Origin: DATJSJ01 sp035504175
GTDB lineage: Bacteria > Pseudomonadota > Alphaproteobacteria > Acetobacterales > Acetobacteraceae
Reading direction: 5' to 3'
NCBI GenBank assembly: GCA_035504175.1
Contig: DATJSJ010000248.1
Span: forward strand, 1 to 63,952
DNA: 63,952 nt
In this document: positions 1 to 8,733 of the stretch, in pieces
How the letters are laid out: every line of letters starts with the position of its first letter
Numbering within the stretch: position 1 is the first letter of the stretch
Made by a program: the position numbers and the translations under genes
Notes under the pieces: model-generated
What the model was told of the DNA's origin: nothing
Database searches by the model: none
What the model saw: only the letters and a program-made list of their open reading frames with translations

Positions 1-1601
1 TGGGCGAACAGATCCTCGCGGAACAGCCCGACCCGCTCCAGGCAGTCGTGGCGGAGGTAGAGGCAGAACCCGACGCCGGTCGGGATCTCGACCACCTGCC
101 CGGCATTGGCCGAGGCCGCGAGCCTGGCCAGCCGCCGCGTCGCGGCCAGGTCCGGGACCGGGTTGCCGCCGTCGATCGCCGGGTAGCTCAGGATGGTGGC
201 GTCGTTGGAGAGCGGCGTCGCGGTGCCGATGTCCGGGGCGCTGTAGGCGGCCGCGCGCAGGCCTTCGAGCCAGCCGGGGGCGAGCAGCGTGTCACTGTTC
301 AGCAGCACCGCGTCGCGACCGGCGGCCGCGCGCAGCCCGGCATTGGCGGCGGCGGGGAAGCCGCGGTTTTCCGGCAGGCGGATCAGGCGGATGCGGCCGG
401 CGCGGGCGCGCTGGTCGAGCGCGCGGACGAGCTCGGGGTCGGGCGAGGCGTCGTCGACCACGATGACGCGCACCTCCTCGCCGACCGTCGTGGCGAGGGA
501 GTCGAGGCAGGCGCGCGTGGTCGCCGCGTCGCGATGCACGGGGACGATGACGTCGATCCCGGCACGTTCGCGCGGCGCCGGCGCGGGCGGACCGCTCACG
601 CCGGCCCAGACCGGTGCGAACAGCGCGGCCGGGAGGTCGGAGGTGCCGCCCGGAACGGCGCGGGCCAGGGCACCGGCGCTGCGCCGCTCCGCGCCGGGAT
701 CGAGCGGGCTGCCGAGCAGGTCGCGCCCATCGTGCCCGACCACCCGTAGCGGCGCATCGAGGAAGGCGCCGAGCGCGCCGGCGCGAAGGCGGAAGCCTCG
801 CGGGCGCGCGAGCGGCGCCTCTTCCGGCACCGGCACGTCGAAATCGCGCGCGACGACGACCCGGCGCTGCCCGTCCGGGCCGAGCAGGGTCAGTTTCGGG
901 TCGCGATCGGGGTCGCCCGGATGCCAGGCCCAGCCCTCGATGCCGCCATCGCCGACCGCAACGAAGCCCTCGATGCGCCGGATCGCCGGCACGGCGATCG
1001 GACTGCCCAGCAGCGCCTTGCCGCCGATGCTGACCTCGAGCCGCCTCGCCTTGGCCCAGCCGCGCGGCAAGGTCGCTCCCTCGTCGCCCGCCAGCGCAGC
1101 GACCGGCCTGCCGTCCAGCGCCAGACTGACCGCCTCGATCGCAGCACCCCCGCCCAGCAGCAGCAGGCCGTCGCCGGTCACCCCGCACCACCCGGGCAGT
1201 CCGGCGGCGGACGCCAGCCCGTCGAGCAGCGGCGCGAAGCTTGGGTCCGGCACGTGCCGCGCCAGTGCTGCGGCCGCGGCGGCGGCCGCGGCATCCGCCT
1301 GCCGCGCATGGCGCCGCGCCGCGGCCAGGCCGAGCCACGCCTCCCGCCGGTCATGCGTCTGCGCGAAGCTCTCGAACAACGGGATCGCCGCGGGATCGCC
1401 GAGGCGGAGCAACAGCATCGCCAGCGTGAAGGCGACCGTGCCATCCTTCGGCGCCAGGCGGTGCGCGCGCTCCAGCCACGACCGGGCCGACGCCAAATCG
1501 TCACCGCCGGACGCCGCCTGGCCGCGGCGCCAGGCCTGGTACGCGAGTTCGGTCTGACGGCTGGCGACTTCCTCGGCCCAGCCCTTTGTCCCCGTCCTCA
1601 G
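1..1601 (-). CDS. Family 2 glycosyltransferase with N-terminal helical repeats (partial)
   Basis: The gene runs off the left edge, so its C terminus is missing. The last ~180 visible residues form a GT-A (family 2) nucleotide-sugar transferase domain: an IVPVHRD start, then VIVVDDASPDPELV, ENRGFPAAANAGL and a DxD-like LLNSDTLLAPGW. About residues 1-110 look like TPR-type helical repeats, followed by ~200 residues of beta-rich sequence of unknown role. It likely transfers a sugar to a protein or surface glycan. The frame opens just downstream of a TGA at 1617-1619. The first start-like codon is CTG at 1601, which overlaps the stop of the Sel1 gene (CTGA). A TTG at 1496 is an alternative, and no ATG occurs until about 1418. 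It is the last visible gene of the secretion cluster. Family call is secure, start and substrate are not. Confidence 0.75.
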   Translation of the reverse strand, partial: MRTGTKGWAEEVASRQTELAYQAWRRGQAASGGDDLASARSWLERAHRLAPKDGTVAFTLAMLLLRLGDPAAIPLFESFAQTHDRREAWLGLAAARRHARQADAAAAAAAAALARHVPDPSFAPLLDGLASAAGLPGWCGVTGDGLLLLGGGAAIEAVSLALDGRPVAALAGDEGATLPRGWAKARRLEVSIGGKALLGSPIAVPAIRRIEGFVAVGDGGIEGWAWHPGDPDRDPKLTLLGPDGQRRVVVARDFDVPVPEEAPLARPRGFRLRAGALGAFLDAPLRVVGHDGRDLLGSPLDPGAERRSAGALARAVPGGTSDLPAALFAPVWAGVSGPPAPAPRERAGIDVIVPVHRDAATTRACLDSLATTVGEEVRVIVVDDASPDPELVRALDQRARAGRIRLIRLPENRGFPAAANAGLRAAAGRDAVLLNSDTLLAPGWLEGLRAAAYSAPDIGTATPLSNDATILSYPAIDGGNPVPDLAATRRLARLAASANAGQVVEIPTGVGFCLYLRHDCLERVGLFREDLFA

Positions 1602-3394
1602 TCGGCAGCCCTCTGCTCATGCGGCTGGAACGGCTCTTCGCCCGGCTCCTGCGGCAGGCGGGCCAGATCCAGCGCCGCTTCCTCCAGCCCGCCGGCACGC
1701 GCACGTTCCAGCCATTGCCGCGCCTCGGCGTGGTTCTGCTCGCCGGCCAATCCCCGGGCGAGATAGCGGCCGAGCATCATCTGCGCGTGCGGATGGCCGC
1801 GCTCCGCCGCCATGCGGAACCAGCGCTGCGCCACCGGCCGGTCCTGCGGCACGTCGTGCCCGCCACCCTTCAGCGCGCCCATGGCGAACATCGCGCCGAC
1901 ATGGCCCTGATCGGCGGCGACCTCGAACAGCGCCATCGCCGCCGCGTGGTCGCGCGGCCCGCCACGTCCGTTCACCATCATCTCGGCCAGCGCGACCTTC
2001 GCCTCCATCATCCCGGCCTCGGCGGCACGGCCGATCCAGGCGCGGCCTTCGGCGGGGTCGGGCTCCAGCCCGCGCCCCTCGATCAGCATGCGGCCATACC
2101 AGTATTGCGCGTTGACCACGCCCTCGGCGGCGCGGCGCAGCCACAGCGCGGCGCGCCGGTCGTCACGCTCCACGCCGACGCCCTCGGCGAGGCAGACGCC
2201 GAAATTGAACGCCGCCACCAGATCGCCCGAGCCCGCCGCCTGCTCGAACCATTGCCGCGCCTTGATCGGGTCTTCCTCCGACGCCGCGCCGGCCAGGATC
2301 AGGTTGGCGAGATCGGCCTGGGAGGCGGCATTCCCGGCCTCGGCCGAGCGGCGGAACCAGCGCGCCGCCTCCTCCGGATCGCGCGCGACGCCGGCGCCGG
2401 TCAGGTACAGCAGCCCCATGGCGCGTGCCGCCGCGGAATGGCCCTGATCGGCGGCGCGCTGGAACCAGATCGCCGCCTCGGCATAGTTCGGCGGCAGATC
2501 GCCGCCGCGGGCGTAGATGTCGCCGACCAACGCCGCCGCCTCGGGATCGCCGGCGGTCGCGGCACGCCGCAGCCAGGATTCGCCTTCGACCGTATCGGCC
2601 GGTACGCCGCGGCCCTCCATCAGCGCCAGTCCCCAGCGGGCCTGACCCGATCGCACCCCTTTCTCGGCCGCCGAGCGATAGAGGCTGGCGGCGGCGGCGA
2701 CGTCGGGTTTGATGCCGACGCCGCGCTCGGTCATGACGCCGAGCAGGTAGATCGCGGTCGGCAGCCCGGCGGTCGCGGCGGCCGCGATCTGTTCCGCGGC
2801 ACGCGGCTGCATCGTCGGATCGTCGGTATGGCGCAGCAGCGCCAGACCGAGGCCGAGCGCGCCCTGCGGGCAGCCGCCGGCGGCGGAGCGGCGATACCAC
2901 TCCTCGGCCTGGGCAAGGTCGCGCATCGCCTCCGGGCCGGAGGTCAGCACGTAGCCGAGCAGCGCCTGTCCGTCGGCCGAGCCGTTCGTGGCCGCCTGCC
3001 GGGACCAGCGCAGCGCGGCGGCGAAATCCGGGGCCGCGGCCTCGGAGCCCCCGAACAGCCCCGCCGCCGGCCGCGCCGGCGCGGCGGCGGCGCCCTGCCC
3101 TTCGGGCGCGCCATGCAGATACATCGCCGCCAGCATCGACTGCGCCTCGACCTTGCCGGCATTGGCGGCGCGTTCGAGCCACATCGCCGCGTCGCGCCGG
3201 CTGGGCGGCACCACGTTGCCCTGCAGGTAGAGGCGGCCGATCTCGTATTGCGCCTCCGGGTTGCCGCTGCGCGCCGCCCGCGCCACCAGCCGGAACCCGC
3301 TCGCACGGTCCCCGGCCTCGAGCAACGCCAAGCCGCGCCGGAGCTGCGCCGTGTTCGAGACGACGGAGGTGACGCGATCAAGCAGCGCCGGCAT
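1598..3394 (-). CDS. Sel1-repeat (tetratricopeptide-like) protein
   Basis: A 598-residue protein built almost entirely of Sel1-like repeats of ~36 residues. Typical units are AQYEIGRLYLQG, ALLGYVLTSG, AAALVGDIYARGG, AARAMGLLYLTGAGV, AMFAMGALKGGG and AQMMLGRYLARG. Such solenoids act as protein-protein scaffolds and have no catalytic site. I see no clear signal peptide, so it is probably cytoplasmic. It lies between the HlyD adaptor (109 bases upstream) and the glycosyltransferase, whose frame overlaps its stop. It may therefore help present or glycosylate a secreted substrate, which is an inference from position. The repeat array is unusually long and regular, with about 14-15 units. Start is the first ATG. 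Confidence 0.88.
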   Translation of the reverse strand: MPALLDRVTSVVSNTAQLRRGLALLEAGDRASGFRLVARAARSGNPEAQYEIGRLYLQGNVVPPSRRDAAMWLERAANAGKVEAQSMLAAMYLHGAPEGQGAAAAPARPAAGLFGGSEAAAPDFAAALRWSRQAATNGSADGQALLGYVLTSGPEAMRDLAQAEEWYRRSAAGGCPQGALGLGLALLRHTDDPTMQPRAAEQIAAAATAGLPTAIYLLGVMTERGVGIKPDVAAAASLYRSAAEKGVRSGQARWGLALMEGRGVPADTVEGESWLRRAATAGDPEAAALVGDIYARGGDLPPNYAEAAIWFQRAADQGHSAAARAMGLLYLTGAGVARDPEEAARWFRRSAEAGNAASQADLANLILAGAASEEDPIKARQWFEQAAGSGDLVAAFNFGVCLAEGVGVERDDRRAALWLRRAAEGVVNAQYWYGRMLIEGRGLEPDPAEGRAWIGRAAEAGMMEAKVALAEMMVNGRGGPRDHAAAMALFEVAADQGHVGAMFAMGALKGGGHDVPQDRPVAQRWFRMAAERGHPHAQMMLGRYLARGLAGEQNHAEARQWLERARAGGLEEAALDLARLPQEPGEEPFQPHEQRAAD

Positions 3395-3503
3395 CAGCCT
3401 CTCCCGTTAACGGTCGGAACGCGTCGTCCGCCGCGGAAGCGGCGGGACGGTCCGTTCGCGGCGTGGCGTCACGACGCCCCGAAGCGGCGGTTGCAGTTGC
3501 CCC

Positions 3504-4982
3504 TCACGGCGGCTCGCGCATACCGGTCTCGAAGGTCGGTATCACACGCTCCATTATGTACTGAATCATCGTGCGTGTTCCGACCTTGATGTCGGTGGTG
3601 ACCGGCATGCCGGGGACCATGCGGAAGCCCGGCGGGATGTTGTGCAGGCCGTTCTCGTCCATGGTTACGCGGGTGCGATAGAACGTGGTCGTGTCGTTCG
3701 CGGGATTCGAGACATTGGCGCTCGTCGTGTTGGCGGAGGTCGACACGCCGCTCGGCAACGTGCTGGTGGGTCCGCTGCTGGCATCGAAGCTGTCCGGGCT
3801 GACCAGGCGCACGGTGCCCTTGATGTAGCCGTAATGCACGAACGGGAAGGTGTTGAGCATGATGTAGGCCGATTGCCCGACCCGCACGAAGCCCGCGTCG
3901 TCGGCGTCGACGTCGGCCTCGACCTCCAACGGCGCGTCGACCGGCACCATGGTGATGAGCTGATCGCCCGACTGCATGATCGAGCCGAGCGAGACCCGCG
4001 CCACCGTCAAGACGATCGCGTCCTGATCGGCGCGCAGCGTCACCATCTGGTGCCGCAGCCTGTCCTTCTCGAGATTGTCGAGATCGTTGGCGAGACTGGC
4101 CCGGTCGTCGCGCAGATCCTGGCTGATCTGGCCGCGCCATTGCTCGAGCCATTGTTTGCGGTCGTACTCGGTCGCGGCGATGGTGTGTTCGGCCTGCGCC
4201 TTCTGGGCGATCGCATCACCCAGCGAGCGCTCCATCTCCACCCGCTGGTCCATGGCGCTCAGCAGGTCGAGGACACTGCCGACCTGCAGTCTTTCCAACT
4301 CGCGCCGCTTGTCCTCGACCGTCGCGGCCAGGGAGAGGCGCTGGCGGTAGCCCTGGATATCGGCCTCCGCCTGCGCTTCCTGCGCCTTCGCGGTGCTGAT
4401 CTTCTGGTCGTATTCCGAGAGCTGGGCGGCGAGCTGGGCCTGGCGCTGCGCGTACAGCGTGGCACTGATCAGCATCGCCTGGGTCGACGCCTCGGGATGG
4501 AACGGCTTCTCCTCGAGTTCGGCGGTCAGCCGGGCGATCTCGGCGCGGTCCTTGTCGACCAGGTCCTGATATTGCTTCTCGTCGGATGCCGCGAACGTCG
4601 GATCGAGCTTGGCGAGGATCTGGCCCTTGTGCACCACCTGGCCCTCGCGCACGTCGATCTCGCGAACGATCGCGGTCTCCAGCGGCTGCAGGACCACGGT
4701 CGAGTTCAGCGCCATCGTCGTTCCCTGTGCGGTGACGATGATATCCATCGGCACCAGACAGGCGACGGCGAGAAACGCCGCGAACATCAGGCCCACGACA
4801 TAGACGTTGATCCGCGCCGGGCCGTGCGCCGGCAGCGCGATCAGCGTCTCGCTCGGGCTTTCGAACTCCAGCAACGCCCGCTCGCTCGTCGCCACGTCGC
4901 GGTTGCGCCTGACCAGGCTCAGCGCCGGCCGGGCCGGGGCCAGCGCCAGCGCCTTGCCCTCCGTCTCGGTGTTGCGGGCCAT
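3504..4982 (-). CDS. HlyD-family type I secretion membrane fusion protein
   Basis: Periplasmic adaptor of a type I secretion system, joining the inner-membrane ABC transporter to an outer-membrane TolC-like channel. The 492-residue product has a short cytoplasmic N terminus, one transmembrane helix at about 59-79, a lipoyl-like segment (VREIDVREGQVVHKGQ), a long coiled-coil hairpin (about 130-300) and a C-terminal beta domain. It ends in the family tail GFRMVPGMPVTTDIKVG. I chose the ATG at 4982 because it overlaps the transporter stop as TGATG. The reading frame stays open upstream, but that stretch looks like a shadow. A serine/threonine/asparagine-rich insert at about 425-450 is unusual. 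No TolC gene is visible nearby. Confidence 0.92.
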   Translation of the reverse strand: MARNTETEGKALALAPARPALSLVRRNRDVATSERALLEFESPSETLIALPAHGPARINVYVVGLMFAAFLAVACLVPMDIIVTAQGTTMALNSTVVLQPLETAIVREIDVREGQVVHKGQILAKLDPTFAASDEKQYQDLVDKDRAEIARLTAELEEKPFHPEASTQAMLISATLYAQRQAQLAAQLSEYDQKISTAKAQEAQAEADIQGYRQRLSLAATVEDKRRELERLQVGSVLDLLSAMDQRVEMERSLGDAIAQKAQAEHTIAATEYDRKQWLEQWRGQISQDLRDDRASLANDLDNLEKDRLRHQMVTLRADQDAIVLTVARVSLGSIMQSGDQLITMVPVDAPLEVEADVDADDAGFVRVGQSAYIMLNTFPFVHYGYIKGTVRLVSPDSFDASSGPTSTLPSGVSTSANTTSANVSNPANDTTTFYRTRVTMDENGLHNIPPGFRMVPGMPVTTDIKVGTRTMIQYIMERVIPTFETGMREPP

Positions 4983-7303
4983 CAGTCGTCTCCCTCCGCC
5001 AGGACCGGCTTCAGCCCGGTGGATCGCGGCATGCCACCGCCCTCGAGATGCCGGTTCTGCTGCATCCACAGTTGACGGTAGGTGGTGCACCGCTCCAGCA
5101 GCACGCGATGCGGGCCGATATCGGCGACCCGGCCTTTCTCCATCACCAGGATCTGGTCGCAATCGACCAGCGAGGAGAGGCGGTGCGACACGATCACCAT
5201 CGTCCGCCCCTTGCCGATGCGCTGCAGGTTGGCGTTCACCAGCGCCTCGCTCTCCGGATCGAGCGCGCTGGTGGCCTCATCGAGGATCATGATCTTCGGG
5301 TCGGAGATCAGCGCGCGGGCGATCGCCAGGCGCTGCCGCTGTCCGCCGGAGAGGTTGGTGGAGCCTTCCTCGACGAAGGTGTCGTAACCGGCCGGCAGGC
5401 GCTCGATGAACTCCTCCGCACCGGCGAGCCGCGCCGCCCGCACCGCATCGGTGATGGTCAGTCCCGGGCGGCCGGCGATGATGTTGTCCTTGACCGAGCC
5501 GCGGAACAGGAAATTGTCCTGCAGCACGACGCCGAAGCTGCGGCGCAGGTGCGTCAGGTTGATCTCGCGCAGGTCGGCGCCGTCGATCTTCAGGAAGCCG
5601 GTGTAGGTGCGGTTGATGCCCTGCAGCAGTCGGGTCAGCGTCGATTTGCCGGAGCCGCTCTTGCCGACGACCCCGAGCATCGTGCCGGGCTCGATCGCGA
5701 AGGTCACCCGGTCGAGCGCCGGGCTCTTGGCCAGCGGATAGGTGAAGCTGACATCGTCGAAGCTGATCGCGCCCTTGAAGGTGGGGCGCAGCCCGGTCTT
5801 CAGCGCGCGGCTCTCGGTCGGATTGTTCAGCACGTGCTGCACTTCGAGGATCGAGGCGCGCACCTCCTCGAAGTCACCGATCAGCTTGGCCAGATTGACC
5901 AGCGGCGCGGCGCAGCGGCTGCCGAGCAGGATGAAGCCGACGACGCTGCCGATATCGAACGTGTTGCCGGAAGAGAGCGCGATGCCGACGCCGACGAACA
6001 CGACGCCGCGCTCGACGAAGCGCTCGATCGGGTTGATCAGCGTCTCCGGCCAGTTCCCCAGCCGGCCGACCCGCAGCCGCATCCCCGATGCCTCGGCCAC
6101 GCGCTCGTCCCAGAGATCGCTGCGTGAGGGCTCGAGCGCCAGGGTCTTGACCGTGCGGATGCCGTGGATGGTCTCGACCAGGACGCTGCCCTTGCGCACC
6201 TCGGCGCGCACCAGCTCGCCATAGGCCTGGCGCAGTGCCGGCAGGAAGACGAGAATTACCAGCGCGATCAGGCAGGATCCGGCCAGGACCATCCACGCCA
6301 TGGTCGCATTCAGCCAGAAGAGAATCGGCAGGATGATGATCAAAGTGCAAAAGTCGAGCACCGTGTTCACCATCTTGCCGGTGAGGAAGTCGCGGATCTT
6401 GAATATCTGCGTGATGCGATGCGTGACCGCGCCGACCTGGTTGCGCTCGAAATAATCGAGCGTCAGCGCCTGCAGCCGGTTGAACACGTGCAGGTTGAGC
6501 CGTGTATCGATCCGGGTGGCGATGACCTGGGTCAGCTCCCGCTTGCTGTGGCCGAGGATGGTCTCCCACACCACGACGATCAGGAATATCAGCGACAGCA
6601 TGATCAGCGAGTTCATGCTGTTGTGCTGCAGCACCTCGTCGATCAGCGACATGACCAGCAGCGTCGGCATGACCGTCAGGACGCTGAGCACGAGTCCCGC
6701 GATGCTGAGGCTGGTGAGCAGCTTGCGCTCGCGCAGCACCAGGCGCACCAGCCACGCCATGTTGAATGGCGCTTCTTCGAGGGATTCGCCGCGCTGGCGG
6801 CGCACCAGCAGCGCCTCGCCGTCCCAGACCTCAGACAGGCGGAGCTCGTCGACCGCGACCGGGATGTCGGCCTCGGTTCCGAGCGGATCCTTGATCCAGA
6901 CGACATTGCGCAGGCGGTCGGCGGCGATCAGCAGACCGGCGCCGCCATCGTTGAACAGCAGCACCACCGGCGCGCCGCCGCTGATGCGCACGAGACGCTT
7001 CCAGGACAGGCGCACGGCCTTGGCCCAGAGCCCCTGGTCGGTCAACCAGCGTGTCAGGCTTGCCGGCGACGGCACCACTTCCCCTGGCGTCGCCCGGAAG
7101 TCGCGGCGGTCCATGTCAACGCCGTGATGCCGCGCGGCCCCGATCACCGCGGCGAGGCGCACCTCCACCGGGTCCGGCGCGCCACTGCCGAGGGTCTCGG
7201 CGTCGATCGCCGGCGCCGGCTCCGGGCGCGCGACGTCACCGTGCTCGCGGCCTATTCCCTCGGGCATGCCATCCGCTCCACGCCATGACACTGACTGGGC
7301 CAC
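4982..7303 (-). CDS. Type I secretion ABC transporter with degenerate C39-like domain
   Basis: A 773-residue fused half-transporter that would energise export of an unfolded substrate through the inner membrane. Residues ~45-170 resemble the C39 peptidase-like domain of RTX/bacteriocin exporters. Where active peptidases have Cys and His I see neither, so it probably only binds substrate. About 185-480 form the six-helix ABC exporter domain. The ATPase follows: Walker A GKSGSGKST near 547-555, signature LSGGQRQRLAIARAL, Walker B KIMILDEATSALD and H-loop VSHRLS. The start could instead be the Met at residue 13. It is the first gene of a secretion operon and overlaps the HlyD gene. The secreted substrate is not identifiable here. 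Confidence 0.92.
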   Translation of the reverse strand: MAQSVSWRGADGMPEGIGREHGDVARPEPAPAIDAETLGSGAPDPVEVRLAAVIGAARHHGVDMDRRDFRATPGEVVPSPASLTRWLTDQGLWAKAVRLSWKRLVRISGGAPVVLLFNDGGAGLLIAADRLRNVVWIKDPLGTEADIPVAVDELRLSEVWDGEALLVRRQRGESLEEAPFNMAWLVRLVLRERKLLTSLSIAGLVLSVLTVMPTLLVMSLIDEVLQHNSMNSLIMLSLIFLIVVVWETILGHSKRELTQVIATRIDTRLNLHVFNRLQALTLDYFERNQVGAVTHRITQIFKIRDFLTGKMVNTVLDFCTLIIILPILFWLNATMAWMVLAGSCLIALVILVFLPALRQAYGELVRAEVRKGSVLVETIHGIRTVKTLALEPSRSDLWDERVAEASGMRLRVGRLGNWPETLINPIERFVERGVVFVGVGIALSSGNTFDIGSVVGFILLGSRCAAPLVNLAKLIGDFEEVRASILEVQHVLNNPTESRALKTGLRPTFKGAISFDDVSFTYPLAKSPALDRVTFAIEPGTMLGVVGKSGSGKSTLTRLLQGINRTYTGFLKIDGADLREINLTHLRRSFGVVLQDNFLFRGSVKDNIIAGRPGLTITDAVRAARLAGAEEFIERLPAGYDTFVEEGSTNLSGGQRQRLAIARALISDPKIMILDEATSALDPESEALVNANLQRIGKGRTMVIVSHRLSSLVDCDQILVMEKGRVADIGPHRVLLERCTTYRQLWMQQNRHLEGGGMPRSTGLKPVLAEGDD

Positions 7304-7760
7304 CTCCCGACGGAGCTATCGAACCGATATGCCACGCGGGTGATCCCGGTCAGCACACATCTATCGTCGGTTGCCCGCCCATGCCAGGCAATTTGTTCCG
7401 CGATCGATTGATTCGATATCCAGCCGAGGCGACCCGGTTTCCGGGTCCGGCTGCGGCGTCCTGATCCACTGCTGCGAGCGGTTTCCGGCTCCATAAATGA
7501 ACCCTGCCGCCCGATCAAGCAGAAGGAGCAAGCGGGTTGGCATCATTTCGTCGCCGGGAAGTTCCACCATCGGATGCCATGTGTCCCGCCCGCATGCTGC
7601 ACCGCGGCACTCTACCTACCACGTTATGGCGGGGCAATCATGGTGACATGATGGCTGCAACAATCTCGCGTTCCCCCGGCGACAACCCGCTTGCCGCCGG
7701 CCACCCTGGTATCGAGACTGACCGGGATTGGCGGCGATGGTGCCGGAGGGAGAAGCGACG
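7304..7760. other. Intergenic region, divergent promoters expected
   Basis: This 457-base gap separates the divergent secretion transporter and the acetyltransferase. Several short open frames cross it on both strands, but none has recognisable protein sequence or convincing codon use. It is somewhat less GC-rich around 7320-7440 and 7490-7540, as expected for promoters. I could not assign -35/-10 boxes. Confidence 0.5.
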
Positions 7761-8330
7761 ATGGCAGGCGGCAGCCTGAATCCCGGACCAGCGGTGGCGA
7801 TCCGGCCGGCGCGGCCGGACGATGTGCCGGAGATTCAGTCGATCTACGCGCATCACGTCCTGCACGGCACCGGCAGCTTCGAGGAGGTGCCGCCTTCGGT
7901 CGAAGAAATGTCACGGCGTTTCGACCGTGGCCGCAACCATGGCGCCGTCTGGTTGATTGCCGCCGATGCGACCGGCGTGCTGGGCTTTGCGTATTACACA
8001 CAATTCCGCGACCGCTCCGCCTATCGCTACGCCGCCGAGGACAGCGTGTATGTGCGCGAGGATGTGCGCGGCCAGGGCGTGGGCAAGGCGCTGGTGTCGC
8101 AATTGCTTGATACCGCAACGGCCGCCGGTTTCCGGCAGATGCTCGCGGTGATCGGGGATTCCGACAATGTCGGCTCGATCGGCGTGCATGCCAGCCTCGG
8201 CTTCACGCGGGTTGGCGTGATGCGCGCCTGCGGCTGGAAGTTCGGCCGCTGGCTCGATGTCGTCACGATGCAGCGATCGCTGGGCGAGGGCGACGCGACC
8301 CTGCCCGAGGCGGTTCAGGCGGGCCGGTAG
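7761..8330 (+). CDS. GNAT N-acetyltransferase, phosphinothricin acetyltransferase-like
   Basis: A 189-residue acetyl-CoA dependent N-acetyltransferase of the Pat/Bar branch. It opens with IRPARPDDVPEIQSIYAHHV and GTGSFEEVPPS, and carries the acetyl-CoA binding loop VREDVRGQGVGKALVSQLL. It ends with the family segment GSIGVHASLGFTRVGVMRACGWKFGRWLDV. Homologues acetylate small amines such as phosphinothricin or methionine sulfoximine, but the natural substrate here is unknown. I chose the ATG at 7761 because GGAGGGAG lies 8 bases upstream. ATGs at 7728 and 7737 lack such a site. Its 3' end overlaps the convergent small gene by 16 bases. Confidence 0.88.
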   Translation: MAGGSLNPGPAVAIRPARPDDVPEIQSIYAHHVLHGTGSFEEVPPSVEEMSRRFDRGRNHGAVWLIAADATGVLGFAYYTQFRDRSAYRYAAEDSVYVREDVRGQGVGKALVSQLLDTATAAGFRQMLAVIGDSDNVGSIGVHASLGFTRVGVMRACGWKFGRWLDVVTMQRSLGEGDATLPEAVQAGR

Positions 8331-8695
8331 CGCGCGGCGAGCAGCGGATCGCCGCGCAGCGCGGCGCGGATCGCCGCCTCTCCCGCCGCCGTTGCCGGCA
8401 GGGCGAGCACGCGGCGAAAGAACGGCACCTCGCCGCGCGCGCGGGAAATCAGAAGGTGCGAAAGCGCCATCGCGACGCCGGCGCGTGGCCGGCAGCACGC
8501 GCAGCCGGCGTCGTGCAGCCCTTCCGTCCCCGGTCGGAAATGCGCGACGGCGCGGCCCGGGAGCGGCGCGGCTTCGCCTTCGATCAGCAATGCGGTTTCC
8601 GCATCGGCGTCGAGTGCCGGCGTCGCGCCCGCCGTCGCGCCGGGGTGCGGCGGACGGATCTCGACGGGCAGGCGGGCATCGACCAGCAGGACCAT
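8315..8695 (-). CDS. Small hypothetical protein with CxCC motif
   Basis: A 126-residue protein that I do not recognise by name. Codon use is as GC-biased as its neighbours and the sequence looks like a folded alpha/beta domain: VLLVDARLPVEIRPP at the start, a central GCACCRPR cysteine cluster, then a helical tail (AMALSHLLISRARGEVPFFRRVLAL). The cysteines could bind a metal or be redox active, which is speculation. I prefer the ATG at 8695. An earlier ATG at 8719 would extend it into the control region of the divergent regulator. It overlaps the acetyltransferase end tail-to-tail. Confidence 0.6.
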   Translation of the reverse strand: MVLLVDARLPVEIRPPHPGATAGATPALDADAETALLIEGEAAPLPGRAVAHFRPGTEGLHDAGCACCRPRAGVAMALSHLLISRARGEVPFFRRVLALPATAAGEAAIRAALRGDPLLAARYRPA

Positions 8696-8701
8696 TGCGG
8701 G

Positions 8702-8719
8702 ATATAAAGATATCAGCAT
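8702..8719. promoter_or_regulatory. AT-rich operator-like site upstream of the ArsR-methyltransferase gene
   Basis: The stretch ATATAAAGATATCAGCAT is an AT-rich island in very GC-rich DNA. It is centred on the palindrome GATATC and holds a GATAT-aaa-GATAT direct repeat. It sits 15-32 bases before the start at 8734. ArsR-type repressors commonly autoregulate through such imperfect palindromes, and I recall motifs of this type for S-adenosylhomocysteine-responsive ArsR regulators of methionine genes. Treat that last link as memory, not proof. Confidence 0.4.
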
Positions 8720-8733
8720 ACAGCGGACAAGAG

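Noticed and set aside
1586..3589. 667-codon plus-strand frame
   Set aside because: Antisense shadow of the Sel1-repeat gene with Arg/Gly/Ala-rich sequence.
7537..7779. Possible 80-residue gene before the acetyltransferase
   Set aside because: No domain, no ribosome site, and it overlaps the start region of the real gene.
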